Shown here piece after piece: positions 1 to 9,011 of a stretch of DNA of 64,000 nt. Below the pieces are notes generated by a model, which saw only the letters and a program-made list of their open reading frames with translations, was not told the origin of the DNA and ran no database searches. The stretch comes from MED-G17 sp963991985 (GTDB lineage Bacteria > Bacteroidota > Bacteroidia > NS11-12g > UBA9320). Location: assembly GCA_963991985.1 (NCBI GenBank), contig CAXDRX010000001.1, positions 121,855 through 185,854 of the forward strand. The letters are read 5' to 3'. The position numbers and the translations under genes were made by a program. Each line of letters begins with the position of its first letter. The stretch's first letter is position 1.

Positions 1-1
1 G

Positions 2-679
2 CGTCATAGAAATTACTTCGCAAATGCTATGATGGCCAACGAAGAAGTGGATGTAGTAATATCAGGGCTTACCAAAAACTACCCAAGTGCGGTGAGTCCA
101 GCCCTGCAACTAACAGGACTTGAGGAAGGTTTGGAAAGAGTGGCAGGGATGTATGCCATGGTCAGCAAAAGAGGACCTCTCTTTTTTGCGGATACGACCA
201 TAAACATCAATCCGTCATGGCAAGACTTGGTCAACATAGCCTTGTTGACCCACAAAACCGTCAAAAGATTAGGTTACCAACCAATTATTGCGATTGTTAG
301 CTATACCAATTTTGGTTCTGCCAAAGGAGAAACGCCTGAAAAAGTTCAAAAAGCCATTGCCTATTTGCATAAAAATCATCCTGAGCTTACAATCGATGGA
401 GATTTACAAGCCAATATTGCGCTTGACCAAGGTCTTAGAGATGACATTTTTCCTTTTAATAAACTCTGTGGCAAAGAGGTAAACACACTCATATTTCCTA
501 ATCTGGCAGCAGGAAACATCGCGTACAAATTGGTTTCTAGTACGGGACCAACGGAGGCCTTGGGACCAATTCTTATGGGATTTAAAAAATCCGTGCATGT
601 TTTACAACTGGGCAGTTCCGTTAGGGAAATCATTAATATGGTAAACTTGGCGATTGTAGATGCTCATAACAAAGCTTAA
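2..679 (+). CDS. maeB: Malic enzyme (NADP-type), C-terminal phosphotransacetylase-like domain; 5' end outside window
   Basis: The reading frame is open from base 2, so this is the 3' end of a longer gene; the first ATG at 29 is internal. The codons before it read RNYFANAMM, matching the RNYFGAMM-type sequence at this point in MaeB-type malic enzymes. The visible 225 residues correspond to the phosphate acetyltransferase-like domain fused to the C-terminus of these enzymes (motifs DVVISGLTKNYP, FADTTININP, SSTGPTEALGPILMG). The family decarboxylates malate to pyruvate with NADP. The PTA-like domain is generally regarded as regulatory, not as an active transacetylase. The N-terminal catalytic half is outside the window, so cofactor preference cannot be judged. 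Confidence 0.9.
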   Translation, partial: RHRNYFANAMMANEEVDVVISGLTKNYPSAVSPALQLTGLEEGLERVAGMYAMVSKRGPLFFADTTININPSWQDLVNIALLTHKTVKRLGYQPIIAIVSYTNFGSAKGETPEKVQKAIAYLHKNHPELTIDGDLQANIALDQGLRDDIFPFNKLCGKEVNTLIFPNLAAGNIAYKLVSSTGPTEALGPILMGFKKSVHVLQLGSSVREIINMVNLAIVDAHNKA

Positions 680-694
680 TACAAAACTAAACTT

Positions 695-1132
695 ATGGAG
701 ATTGATTTTTTTGCATCCCGGTGGGGCTCATCAAGCCAATTAGAATCTATAAGACTGCGCGAAAATGTGCTGAGAAGACCTTTAGGTTTAGCTTTTTCAA
801 CTGAAGAGCTAATGGAGGAACGTGACCAACACCATTTGATTGCGCAAATAAAAAAACATGTCGTTGGCATCTTGATCCTATCTCCACTAAATCGGAATGA
901 AATAAAGATGAGGCAAGTAGCCATTCATCCAAGTTATCAAAACAAAGGAATTGGCAGCCAATTGGTTCTTTTTGCTGAAGAATATGCAATGAATTTATGC
1001 TTTCCAAAAATCACTTTACATGCTCGTAAAACAGCATTCAATTTTTATCAAAAATTAAAATATCAGACAAACAAAAAACCTTTTTTGGAGGTTGGAATTC
1101 CTCACTATTTGATGTGGAAAATTTTAATTTGA
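695..1132 (+). CDS. GNAT family N-acetyltransferase
   Basis: A 145-residue protein with the GNAT acetyl-CoA-binding signature near residues 68-85 (VAIHPSYQNKGIGSQL), where the Q-x-x-G-x-G loop binds the pyrophosphate of acetyl-CoA. The C-terminus (ARKTAFNFYQKLKY) fits the fold's last helix and strand. It starts 15 bases after the malic enzyme stop, so the two may be cotranscribed. The substrate cannot be predicted: the family includes protein, amino-acid and small-molecule acetylases. The 112 bases that follow are very AT-rich and hold no gene. Confidence 0.85.
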   Translation: MEIDFFASRWGSSSQLESIRLRENVLRRPLGLAFSTEELMEERDQHHLIAQIKKHVVGILILSPLNRNEIKMRQVAIHPSYQNKGIGSQLVLFAEEYAMNLCFPKITLHARKTAFNFYQKLKYQTNKKPFLEVGIPHYLMWKILI

Positions 1133-1232
1133 CGTATAAAACATAATTTAATATTACTTCATAATATATTCATTTTCAATAAATTATACCTAAAAAAATA
1201 TCCAAGCTAAATTAGACTATATACATTATAAC

Positions 1233-1240
1233 TATTTTTG
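1233..1240 (+). promoter_or_regulatory. Putative Bacteroidetes -7 promoter box for the exonuclease gene
   Basis: TATTTTTG matches the Bacteroidetes -7 consensus TAnnTTTG exactly and ends 4 bases before the ATG at 1245. No good TTTG element is present 19-21 bases upstream; the nearest is TTAG at 1212. The motif is expected by chance fairly often in AT-rich DNA. The call rests on the same box-to-start spacing recurring at other genes here. Confidence 0.35.
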
Positions 1241-1244
1241 AGCT

Positions 1245-2012
1245 ATGCCCGATTTACAACTACACAGGCCTTTAATAATATTCGATTTGGAAACCACCGG
1301 ACTCAACATTCAAAAAGACCGGATTGTCGAAATTTGCTGCATAAAAGTAGAAGTTAATGGAGAGGAATCCATTATGCATGAAATCGTCAATCCTGGCATC
1401 CCCATTCCAGAAGAAGTAAGCAGAATTCACGGCATCTCCGACGAACACGTAAAAGAAAAGCCTAGTTTTCAAAAATTAGCCCCGTCACTAAACCAATTTA
1501 TTGGCAATTCTGATTTCGCTGGTTTCAATAGCAATAAATTTGACTTCCCCATTTTGGTAGAAGAATTTTATAGATCGGGGATAGATTTTGAAACAGAAAA
1601 CAGAAAATTTCTTGATGCGCAAAGAATTTATCATTTGAAAGAGCCGCGAAACCTAAGCGCTGCATATTCTTTTTATTGTGAAAAAAAATTGGAAAATGCC
1701 CACAGTGCAAAAGCGGATACCTTGGCCACGTGGGAAGTAATTAAAGCTCAAATGAAAAAATACAAAGACCTACCCAATACCATCGAAAAGATTCATGAAT
1801 TAACAGGGCAAAATCGTATGGTAGATTTGGCAGGGAGGATTCAAAAAAATTCTAAAAATGAAATCATTTTTGGTTTTGGGAAATATAAAGACAAGATCGT
1901 CCATGAAATTTTTACCAAAGATCCAGAATATTATAATTGGATGATGCGAAGCGATTTTCCGGAAAATACTAAGCGAGTCATTACGCGAATAAAATTAGAA
2001 AAAATTCATTAA
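1245..2012 (+). CDS. DEDDh 3'-5' exonuclease (DnaQ/RNase T fold) with C-terminal DUF3820-like domain
   Basis: 255 residues. Residues 10-165 form a DnaQ-type exonuclease with all five catalytic positions visible: Asp14 and Glu16 (FDLETTGL), Asp100 (GFNSNKFDFPIL), His153 and Asp158 (HSAKADTLATWEV). The last 50 residues (GFGKYKDKIVHEIF through YYNWMM) resemble the small DUF3820 domain, once labelled a quorum-sensing-regulated virulence factor domain and often found after exonuclease domains in this phylum. It is probably a stand-alone DNA or RNA proofreading/processing nuclease, since it lacks any polymerase-binding motif I can recognise. hutH follows after 10 bases, so they may share a transcript despite unrelated functions. 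Confidence 0.88.
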   Translation: MPDLQLHRPLIIFDLETTGLNIQKDRIVEICCIKVEVNGEESIMHEIVNPGIPIPEEVSRIHGISDEHVKEKPSFQKLAPSLNQFIGNSDFAGFNSNKFDFPILVEEFYRSGIDFETENRKFLDAQRIYHLKEPRNLSAAYSFYCEKKLENAHSAKADTLATWEVIKAQMKKYKDLPNTIEKIHELTGQNRMVDLAGRIQKNSKNEIIFGFGKYKDKIVHEIFTKDPEYYNWMMRSDFPENTKRVITRIKLEKIH

Positions 2013-2022
2013 TCATATTCCA

Positions 2023-3474
2023 ATGAAAATAATTGATAGGCAACCTTTTCAAATTCAAGACTTGGACCTTTGGCTTAAAGACAAAATTGGTTTGGCCGAG
2101 GAACAAAAACAAAAAATCATAGAAAACCACAATTTTTTATTAACCAAAGTAAAAGAAAACAAACCGATTTATGGTGTTAATACAGGATTTGGTGCTTTGT
2201 GCGATACTTTGATTTCCACCGAAGACTTAAGTAAGCTTCAAGAAAAACTGATTCAATCCCACGCGGTGGGTGTTGGAGCTGTACTGCCCAAGAAAATAAG
2301 CAAGACAATGTTGCTTTTTAAAATAATAGGGCTGGCAAAAGGTTATTCTGGTGTAAGCATTCAACTAATTGAAAAACTCATACACCTATACAATACAGAC
2401 CTTATACCTATAGTATATGAACAGGGATCTCTTGGCGCTTCGGGTGACTTGGCGCCCTTAGCTCACCTTGCATTGCCCATCATTGGGGAAGGGAAATTAT
2501 GGTATGGAGAAGACATCAAAGAGGCCAAAGACTTAGCATTTGAATCTTTAAAATTACATCCGAAAGAAGGTTTAGCGCTAATCAATGGTACTCAATTTAT
2601 GTCCGCACATGGGGCAATTGTTATTCACAAAGCCAATCAACTTTTTCAAAAAGCATTGACCATCGCTTGTCTTTCTTTGGAAGCATTCCAAGCCAGCCAG
2701 ACACCGTTTTATGCTGTCAATCACCAGATAAGGCCACACAATGGACAAAAATATGTTGCCAATAAAATTTTGGAATTGTTATCAGATTCTAAACTTTTTA
2801 AATCTGAAAAAAACACGGTTCAAGACCCATACAGTTTTCGTTGTATTCCTCAAGTACTGGGTGCGTCATGGGATGCGATTCAACACGTCGAAAGTATTTT
2901 CTCGATAGAAATTAATTCGGTAACAGACAATCCCAACATATTTGAAAAGGAAAATGCTATCTATTCTGCAGGCAATTTTCATGGCCAACCGCTTTCCATT
3001 TCTTTGGACTACCTGGCCATTGCACTTGCAGAAATTGGAAGCATTTCGGAACGAAGAAGCTATAAATTACTGAATGGCCTGCGCAATTTGCCGCCCTTTC
3101 TGATACCCAAGCCTGGTTTGGACAGTGGTTATATGATTTTACAATATACTGCCGCTAGTTTGGTGAGCCAAAATAAACAATTGTGCACCCCCTCAAGTGT
3201 TGACACAATCGATAGTTCCAACGGGCAAGAAGACCATGTGAGCATGGGAGCAAATGCGGCAACTAAGGTTCTTAGAGTTTTGAAAAACTTAGAACATATT
3301 CTATCCATAGAATATCTGTTGGCTTGCCAAGCCATTGACTTTAGGGAAACCAAAAACATGGGTACTGCAACAGAACATTTGTATCAACAACTCAGGGCCA
3401 AAATCCCTTTTGCCGAGGAAGATCGACTATTTGAGAAGGACATGATTTATGCCCACGGCATTGTGACCCATTAA
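2023..3474 (+). CDS. hutH: Histidine ammonia-lyase
   Basis: 483 residues, slightly shorter than the usual ~500. It carries the Ala-Ser-Gly triad (residues 139-141, in GSLGASGDLAPLAHL) that cyclises into the MIO electrophile of aromatic amino-acid ammonia-lyases, the active-site Tyr50 (PIYGVNTGFG), and the SHAVGVG segment (79-85) typical of histidine-type enzymes. It converts L-histidine to urocanate and ammonia in the cytosol, the first step of histidine degradation. hutI lies 4 kb away on the other strand; hutU and hutG/F are not in the window. A tyrosine ammonia-lyase role (flexirubin-type clusters) is possible but unlikely, because no pigment genes are nearby. It ends convergently with secDF, 9 bases apart. 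Confidence 0.9.
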   Translation: MKIIDRQPFQIQDLDLWLKDKIGLAEEQKQKIIENHNFLLTKVKENKPIYGVNTGFGALCDTLISTEDLSKLQEKLIQSHAVGVGAVLPKKISKTMLLFKIIGLAKGYSGVSIQLIEKLIHLYNTDLIPIVYEQGSLGASGDLAPLAHLALPIIGEGKLWYGEDIKEAKDLAFESLKLHPKEGLALINGTQFMSAHGAIVIHKANQLFQKALTIACLSLEAFQASQTPFYAVNHQIRPHNGQKYVANKILELLSDSKLFKSEKNTVQDPYSFRCIPQVLGASWDAIQHVESIFSIEINSVTDNPNIFEKENAIYSAGNFHGQPLSISLDYLAIALAEIGSISERRSYKLLNGLRNLPPFLIPKPGLDSGYMILQYTAASLVSQNKQLCTPSSVDTIDSSNGQEDHVSMGANAATKVLRVLKNLEHILSIEYLLACQAIDFRETKNMGTATEHLYQQLRAKIPFAEEDRLFEKDMIYAHGIVTH

Positions 3475-3483
3475 AACTGAATA

Positions 3484-6400
3484 CTACTTTTTGTTTTTTC
3501 TTTCTTCCCCCTCAATGTCAACAACCACTGGGGTTGCAATGCCTACAGAAGAATAGGTCCCTACCAAAATTCCAACCAAAAGGGCAAAAGTGAACCCTTT
3601 TAAACCTTCGCCACCAAATAAAAACAAAATCAGTACAACTAGTAGAGTAGTAAATGAAGTCACTACTGTTCTACTCAATGTTGCATTGATGGAATTATTG
3701 ATTACCACAGCAGTTTGCTTTTCATGTTTGTGAAGACCTAAAAATTCTCTTACTCTATCAAACACAACCACTGTATCATTGATTGAATACCCTACAACAG
3801 TAAGAATGGCTGCAATGAAGGCTTGATCAATGTCCAATGGAAACGGCACAATACCTTTTAGTAATGAATATATTGAGAAAACGATAAGAATATCGTGAAA
3901 AAGCGCAGCAGTTGCACCCAGCCCAAAACCTACCTTTCTGAACCTCAAAACAATGTAAACAAACATCCCAACCAACGATAAAATGATGGCTGTAGTGCTT
4001 GCATTTCTTGTATCATTTGCTATAGTTGGACCTACTTTACTTTCTGACAATATACTTTCATTTGTACCCTTAAATTTGGACAAAGCCTTTACAACGGTTG
4101 CTTTCACTTCATCAGAAAGTGTTTCGCCCTTGTCGTTAATTCTGTAGGCCGTAGTTATTTTAAACTGATTGTTGGTGCCGTATGTCTTAACTTCTGTATT
4201 GTCGGGAATTACTTTGCCAATTTCAGATTTAATTTCTGCAGTTGACACTATTTCGTCTAATTGAACAATATAACTCCAGCCGCCCTTAAAATCAACTCCA
4301 GAGGAGAGCCCTTTGGTAAATAAAGATATCAGTCCTGCCAAAATGATAAGAGAAGAAACGATGTAAAATACTTTTCGTGACTTTATAAATTGAAAATTTG
4401 GTTTTGTGAATAATTTTTTCGAAAGAGGAGTGTCAAATTTTATGTTTCCTCTTCTATTAAAATGCCATTCTATCAAGAGCCTTGTCACCAACATAGAAGT
4501 AAATAAGGAACAACAAATACCTATGCCTAAGATAATGGCAAAGCCAAAAACGGGACCCTTACCAAAAACACCCAAAATAATGGCTACAATAATGGTTGTG
4601 ATATTTGCATCTAATATGCTCGACTGGGCTTCCTTATAACCAGCTTTAATGGCGGCTTTGATTGTCTTACCTCCAAAAATTTCTTCTTTTATTCTTTCGA
4701 AAATAAGCACATTGGCATCCACGGCCATCCCTATAGTCAAAACCAAACCCGCCATTCCTGGTAGGGTGAGGGCGGCGCCATAACCCGCCAATACTGCTAT
4801 AATCAGCAATAGATTTAACAACAAAGCCAAAACAGAAAATACACCCGCTGTATTGTAATAAATAATCATAAAGAAAATGACCAGGATGAATCCAATCAAC
4901 AATGATGAAATACCTGCCGCTATAGCACTTCTACCTAAAGTAGGGCCCACAACCGTTTCTTCTACAATCTGGGCTTTTGCTGGCAATTTTCCTGTCTCAA
5001 GTATGTTGGCCAAATCCTGGGCTTCATTTTGTGTGAAATTACCACTAATTTCTGACCTTCCATTTGGTATTTCACCCTGCACTACTGGGGCTGAATAAAC
5101 TTGCCCATCCAATACAATAGCAATGCACTCTTTTGGTGTCTTTCTGGAAGCATTGGAGGTAATTATTTTCCATTCGTTCGCTCCATCTCTATTCATGCTC
5201 ATGGAGACACCCACCTCCCCATTGGGATTTGTACTTGGCCTTGCACTTTGAACCACATCTCCACTCAGAGCGGGTTGATTGCTTCTACTACCCTTTAGTG
5301 CATACAAATAAAAAAACTCAAGGCCATTGTCTGTCAATTCAGGTTTAAAACTCCATGCAAAGCGTACATTATTTGGGATTTGGTCCTGAACATCCACTCG
5401 GTCAAGCATCAATTCCACCTTTTCCTTGTCTTTTGCTTGCACACTGCCGATGATGGCAGATGGCGCCCACTGTGCACCATTCTCCCCTTGAAAAATATAT
5501 GGTGAAATTTTTCCAGTAAGTGGATTTTTACGTGCAAATTCCTCTGCAGTCATTTGTGTTTTTGAACTGTCTTCCTGGGGGTTTGAAGTGTCGCCTTCCA
5601 GAATATCCTTAGGATCGACTACTGAGTCCTCTTCCTGATTTACCCCGAGTGATTCTAAAAGTTCATCCCCTGTATTGACCCCTTGGTTTTGTACATTTTT
5701 TTCCTCAGAAATTTTATTTTCCAGACCATCAATATTGATGATTTTTTTGTTGACTGCTTCTAAGATTTTGTAAGCTTCATAATTTTGATAGGTATACCAA
5801 AACTCTAGCTCAGCTGAACTTTGCAAAATGTTTCTTACCCTTTGAGGATTGTCTACACCCGGAAGTTCAACCAAAATCCTACCGCCATCAAGTTGTTGAA
5901 CATTTGGTTGAGTAACACCAAACTTATCAATTCTAGCAGATAGTACGTTGTAGGTATTGTCTACCTTGTCAGACATCACTTTTCTCAGATAAGCAACCAC
6001 TTCTTCGTTGCTTGACGTGCTCTTGATAAGTTCTTTGTTTTGTAATGTGGCAAATATGGGGGCCAACTTGCCAGAAGGGGATATTGTTTTGAATTTTTCG
6101 AAAAACAAGGCAATAAAATCTCCCGAACCTTGATATTCGCCTTCTGCCTGTTCCAAAGCAGTTGTGAAATCCATGGCAAGCTTTGATGTACCCTGATTTC
6201 CTGCCAAAGCCTTTATGATATCTGGAGCTGAAACTTCAAGCGTAACATTCATCCCTCCCTGCAAATCAAGTCCAAGATTTAAGGCCCGCTGTTTTACTTG
6301 GGCATAATTGAATTTAAAAATACCCAAATTATAAGCAACCTCTCCTCTTATGCTGTCTATATAACTGCTGTAACTTTTCCCCATTTTGCTTGTCGTTTCC

Positions 6401-6507
6401 TTGGCTTTTGACTCAAGGGATCGAGCTTTCCAAGTGAAAGAAAGCTGATACAAGGAAAACACAATTAAAGAAAGGGTAACCGTGATGACAAAACCTTTAT
6501 TTTTCAT
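3484..6507 (-). CDS. secDF: SecD-SecF fusion, protein translocase accessory subunit
   Basis: 1007 residues combining SecD (about 1-690) and SecF (about 700-1007) in one chain, the usual Bacteroidetes arrangement. SecD features include one N-terminal membrane helix, the LNLGLDLQGGMNVTLEV P1-domain motif, GVDNPQRV, and a membrane core with GMAVDANVLIFERIKEE. SecF features include GVDFKGGWSYIVQL and the transmembrane signature VGYSINDTVVVFDRVRE. The complex uses the proton-motive force to help pull secreted proteins across the inner membrane after SecYEG/SecA. The periplasmic domain has an unusually acidic, low-complexity stretch (about residues 255-330) rich in Glu, Asp, Gln and Ser. The gene appears to be transcribed from its own promoter downstream of udk. 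Confidence 0.96.
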   Translation of the reverse strand: MKNKGFVITVTLSLIVFSLYQLSFTWKARSLESKAKETTSKMGKSYSSYIDSIRGEVAYNLGIFKFNYAQVKQRALNLGLDLQGGMNVTLEVSAPDIIKALAGNQGTSKLAMDFTTALEQAEGEYQGSGDFIALFFEKFKTISPSGKLAPIFATLQNKELIKSTSSNEEVVAYLRKVMSDKVDNTYNVLSARIDKFGVTQPNVQQLDGGRILVELPGVDNPQRVRNILQSSAELEFWYTYQNYEAYKILEAVNKKIINIDGLENKISEEKNVQNQGVNTGDELLESLGVNQEEDSVVDPKDILEGDTSNPQEDSSKTQMTAEEFARKNPLTGKISPYIFQGENGAQWAPSAIIGSVQAKDKEKVELMLDRVDVQDQIPNNVRFAWSFKPELTDNGLEFFYLYALKGSRSNQPALSGDVVQSARPSTNPNGEVGVSMSMNRDGANEWKIITSNASRKTPKECIAIVLDGQVYSAPVVQGEIPNGRSEISGNFTQNEAQDLANILETGKLPAKAQIVEETVVGPTLGRSAIAAGISSLLIGFILVIFFMIIYYNTAGVFSVLALLLNLLLIIAVLAGYGAALTLPGMAGLVLTIGMAVDANVLIFERIKEEIFGGKTIKAAIKAGYKEAQSSILDANITTIIVAIILGVFGKGPVFGFAIILGIGICCSLFTSMLVTRLLIEWHFNRRGNIKFDTPLSKKLFTKPNFQFIKSRKVFYIVSSLIILAGLISLFTKGLSSGVDFKGGWSYIVQLDEIVSTAEIKSEIGKVIPDNTEVKTYGTNNQFKITTAYRINDKGETLSDEVKATVVKALSKFKGTNESILSESKVGPTIANDTRNASTTAIILSLVGMFVYIVLRFRKVGFGLGATAALFHDILIVFSIYSLLKGIVPFPLDIDQAFIAAILTVVGYSINDTVVVFDRVREFLGLHKHEKQTAVVINNSINATLSRTVVTSFTTLLVVLILFLFGGEGLKGFTFALLVGILVGTYSSVGIATPVVVDIEGEERKNKK

Positions 6508-6540
6508 TAAAATTATTGCTTATTTTACTGACGAAGTCTG

Positions 6541-6548
6541 CAAAAATA
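6541..6548 (-). promoter_or_regulatory. Putative -7 promoter box for secDF
   Basis: On the minus strand this reads TATTTTTG, an exact TAnnTTTG match, 33 bases before the secDF ATG and inside the 68-base gap after udk. The nearest upstream TTG is 24 bases away, longer than the usual 19-21, so the -33 element is weak. Confidence 0.35.
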
Positions 6549-6575
6549 AGAGTTTTACAGAAGTACACGAATCAA

Positions 6576-7196
6576 TCACCGGTATATTCCTCTCTGCGTA
6601 AGAAAATCAATGAGCATTTGCGCACTTTTTCTTTTTGAATCCTTGTTCTGTAAAATAAAATCTGCTTGTTTTTTTTGGGGCAATAAATATTTTTCAGTTG
6701 TGGGTAAAACATGATGAGTCCACTGATAATTGATTTGCTCCAAACTCTGTCCTCTTTGTGTTTGGTCCCTTCTCTGTCTCCGTACTAAATTCAATTCATT
6801 AGAGGAGTCTATATAAATTCTACAATCCAGAAATTTATCAATAGGGAAAGGATCAAAAAGAAATAGACCTTCCAGAAACAAGATTTTTGTAGAATAGAAT
6901 GTAAAAATCCTATTTTTTGCATTTGGATTGTTGTAGTTGTAGGCGGGTTTTGTAAGTTTTTCTCCTGAGCATAATTTTTGGACATCTGAAACAAATCTAT
7001 TGTGGTCAATACCCTTCGGAAGATCAAAATTTATTTTTCCTTGTTCGTCCATTGCTTGTTCCTCCGCAGGCCTATAGTATAAATCCTGGGACAACACTTC
7101 CACCTGGGAAAAACCCATCAGTTTTTTTACTTCTTTTAAAATTGAGCTTTTCCCTGAACCACTTGGCCCAGTAATTCCGATGATCGTTGGATTCAT
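6576..7196 (-). CDS. udk: Uridine kinase
   Basis: 206 residues with an N-terminal Walker A P-loop (GITGPSGSGKSS, residues 7-18), followed by LSQDLYYRP, FDLPKGIDHNRF and a lid segment RRQRRDQTQRGQS, the ordered motifs of the uridine kinase/PRK-like family. It phosphorylates uridine and cytidine with a nucleoside triphosphate in pyrimidine salvage. Its start codon overlaps the hutI stop by one base (TAATG), so the pair is translationally coupled, with hutI upstream. The link to histidine breakdown is not obvious and may simply reflect operon packing. Confidence 0.9.
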   Translation of the reverse strand: MNPTIIGITGPSGSGKSSILKEVKKLMGFSQVEVLSQDLYYRPAEEQAMDEQGKINFDLPKGIDHNRFVSDVQKLCSGEKLTKPAYNYNNPNAKNRIFTFYSTKILFLEGLFLFDPFPIDKFLDCRIYIDSSNELNLVRRQRRDQTQRGQSLEQINYQWTHHVLPTTEKYLLPQKKQADFILQNKDSKRKSAQMLIDFLTQRGIYR

Positions 7197-8404
7197 TAAA
7201 TATGTTGTATTTCTATTTCTCCCATTTGGTAGGGAATTTCTGATAACCTCTCCACATTTGGGACTGCAATAAGTTTGGCTTTTTTCCCTTTTTCTATACT
7301 CCCTATTTGCTTTTGAAGTCCAATGGCCTTAGCAGCATTAATCGTTAAAGCATTGAAAGCTTCTTCCGGAGTCATTTTCATTTTCAAACAGGCTAGACTC
7401 CATATAAAAAATGGGTTAAAAACATGAGAAGACCCAGGATTAAAATCACTTGCCAAAGCAATTGGAAGACCTGCACTGATTAATTTTCTTGCTGGTGCGT
7501 ATGGAATAGAAATAAAAAAAGAACAGGCAGGAAGCAAAACAGGCATTGTATCGTGATCCCTTAACAGTTCTATATCTTCTTCCGTCAAAACCTCCAAATG
7601 ATCAACACTTATAGCACCATAATCTAGTGCAAGTTCTAAACTCCCAAACGAGTTAAATTGATTTACATGTGCTTTGATTCCAAGATTACTTTCTTGGCCT
7701 GCTTGAAAAATTCTTTCAGTTTCTTCAAGGTTAAAATAATTGGGTTCGCAAAATACGTCAATAAAATCTGCCAAATTTTCTTCCACAATTTGAGGAAGCA
7801 TTTCTTTGACAATTGAATCTATATAATAACTATGATTGTTCTTATATTTCTTCGGAAATGCATGGGCGCCCAAAAATGTAGATTTCACGATAAGATTGGA
7901 CTCCTTGGAAATACGTCGAATGACCCGAAGCATTTTGATTTCGTCATTTACTGTTAGTCCATAACCACTTTTTATTTCAATTGTCCCCAATCCTTTATCT
8001 TCTATTTTATTAATTCTTTCCAAAGACATTTCAAACAATGCTTCTTCCGAAGTTTTTTGCAAATGGTGCGAAGAATGTAAAATTCCACCCCCATTTTTTG
8101 CAATTTCTTGATAACTCATACCCGCATTTCGTTGAACAAATTCTAAGTCTCTTGTTTTTGAAAAAACAGCATGGGTATGACAATCCACAAGAGCGGGAAG
8201 TACCATATGACTTATTTGAATTTCTTGAATTTTATCATCCTTTACATACTCCTGCATCGGACCAAAATTCTCAATCACATCGTTCTCAACGATAATGTAA
8301 GCATTATCAATGCAATTTACCTTGCCCATGTCTTCTCCCCTTTTCTCCAATTCTCCAGCAGTAATTCCTACTAGCTTGCTTATGTTTGTCAATGCTATTT
8401 TCAT
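7196..8404 (-). CDS. hutI: Imidazolonepropionase
   Basis: 402 residues of the amidohydrolase superfamily. The metal-binding HxH is at residues 76-78 (VDCHTHAVFS), followed by the family-typical KNGGGI, IEIKSGYGL, FLGAHAFP, HVNQFNSFGS, DHLEVL and ASDFNPGSS motifs. It hydrolyses imidazolone-5-propionate to N-formimino-glutamate, the third step of histidine degradation. hutH lies on the opposite strand 4 kb away, so the Hut genes are split. The ATG at 8404-8402 interlocks with the ATG of the divergent carbonic-anhydrase-like gene, leaving no intergenic promoter space. Its control region must lie within the neighbour's coding sequence. Confidence 0.94.
   Translation of the reverse strand: MKIALTNISKLVGITAGELEKRGEDMGKVNCIDNAYIIVENDVIENFGPMQEYVKDDKIQEIQISHMVLPALVDCHTHAVFSKTRDLEFVQRNAGMSYQEIAKNGGGILHSSHHLQKTSEEALFEMSLERINKIEDKGLGTIEIKSGYGLTVNDEIKMLRVIRRISKESNLIVKSTFLGAHAFPKKYKNNHSYYIDSIVKEMLPQIVEENLADFIDVFCEPNYFNLEETERIFQAGQESNLGIKAHVNQFNSFGSLELALDYGAISVDHLEVLTEEDIELLRDHDTMPVLLPACSFFISIPYAPARKLISAGLPIALASDFNPGSSHVFNPFFIWSLACLKMKMTPEEAFNALTINAAKAIGLQKQIGSIEKGKKAKLIAVPNVERLSEIPYQMGEIEIQHI
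8381..8388 (+). promoter_or_regulatory. Putative -7 promoter box for the gamma-carbonic-anhydrase gene, inside hutI
   Basis: TATGTTTG is an exact TAnnTTTG match ending 14 bases before the ATG at 8403. It lies within the first codons of the divergent hutI gene. No TTTG is seen at the -33 position, so this is a weak call. Confidence 0.3.
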
Positions 8405-8924
8405 GGATTATCAAGCAATTTTACGCAAAGCAATCAAAAAAGGCACAAATGTTTTTCTTGCTCCGAATGCAACGGTCATTGGTAATGTGTCGATTGGGGA
8501 TGAAAGTTCTATTTGGTTTGGAGCTGTTCTTCGAGGAGACAGTGATAAAATTATCATAGGCAAGAAAAGTAATATCCAGGACAATTCTATTGTTCATTGC
8601 GACCCTGGATTCCCAGTAATTATTGGCGATGGAGTAGTTGTAGGTCATGGTTCTATAGTTCATGGTGCTAAAATTGCCAACAACTGCTTGATAGGAATGG
8701 GTGCAACATTGCTCAATGGAGTTGAAATTGGTGAAAACTCAATAATCGGGGCAAATACATTGGTTACAGGGAATACAATTATTCCTCCAAACTCACTTGT
8801 ACTAGGAAGCCCAGGAAAAGTGGTTAAGGCCATTGTCCCACAACAAATTGAAAATATAAAGGAAAACGCGAAAGTTTATGTTGAAAAAGGGAAGCAATTT
8901 TTGGCTTTCTTCGATCAACATTAA
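8403..8924 (+). CDS. Gamma-carbonic-anhydrase-like hexapeptide-repeat protein
   Basis: 173 residues from the ATG at 8403 (MDYQAILRKA). The frame is open 93 bases further upstream, but that stretch runs antisense through hutI and reads as non-family sequence, so the internal start is preferred. The protein is a left-handed beta-helix with hexapeptide repeats (VIGNVSIGDESSIWFGAVLRGD). It keeps the three zinc-ligand histidines of gamma-carbonic anhydrases: one in NSIVHCD and two in VVVGHGSIVHG. The family (YrdA/PaaY/CaiE-like) includes true carbonic anhydrases and proteins of unproven activity, so reversible CO2 hydration is likely but not certain. It is a single gene with no obvious operon partner. 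Confidence 0.85.
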   Translation: MDYQAILRKAIKKGTNVFLAPNATVIGNVSIGDESSIWFGAVLRGDSDKIIIGKKSNIQDNSIVHCDPGFPVIIGDGVVVGHGSIVHGAKIANNCLIGMGATLLNGVEIGENSIIGANTLVTGNTIIPPNSLVLGSPGKVVKAIVPQQIENIKENAKVYVEKGKQFLAFFDQH

Positions 8925-9011
8925 AGCAATTTATTGTTCATTAATTTTTATTTTTTCGTTTTTAATTGTATTAGAACATAACTTTCTTTGTAGGAGCATA
9001 TATTTTTAAAA

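Noticed and set aside
1133..1244. AT-rich gap possibly holding a small RNA or tRNA
   Set aside because: No cloverleaf, no stable hairpin and no repeats are visible; only the putative -7 box is supported.
8985..9011. AGGAG near 8993 as a Shine-Dalgarno site for the peroxiredoxin
   Set aside because: It is about 15 bases from the ATG, beyond productive spacing, and other genes here lack such sites.
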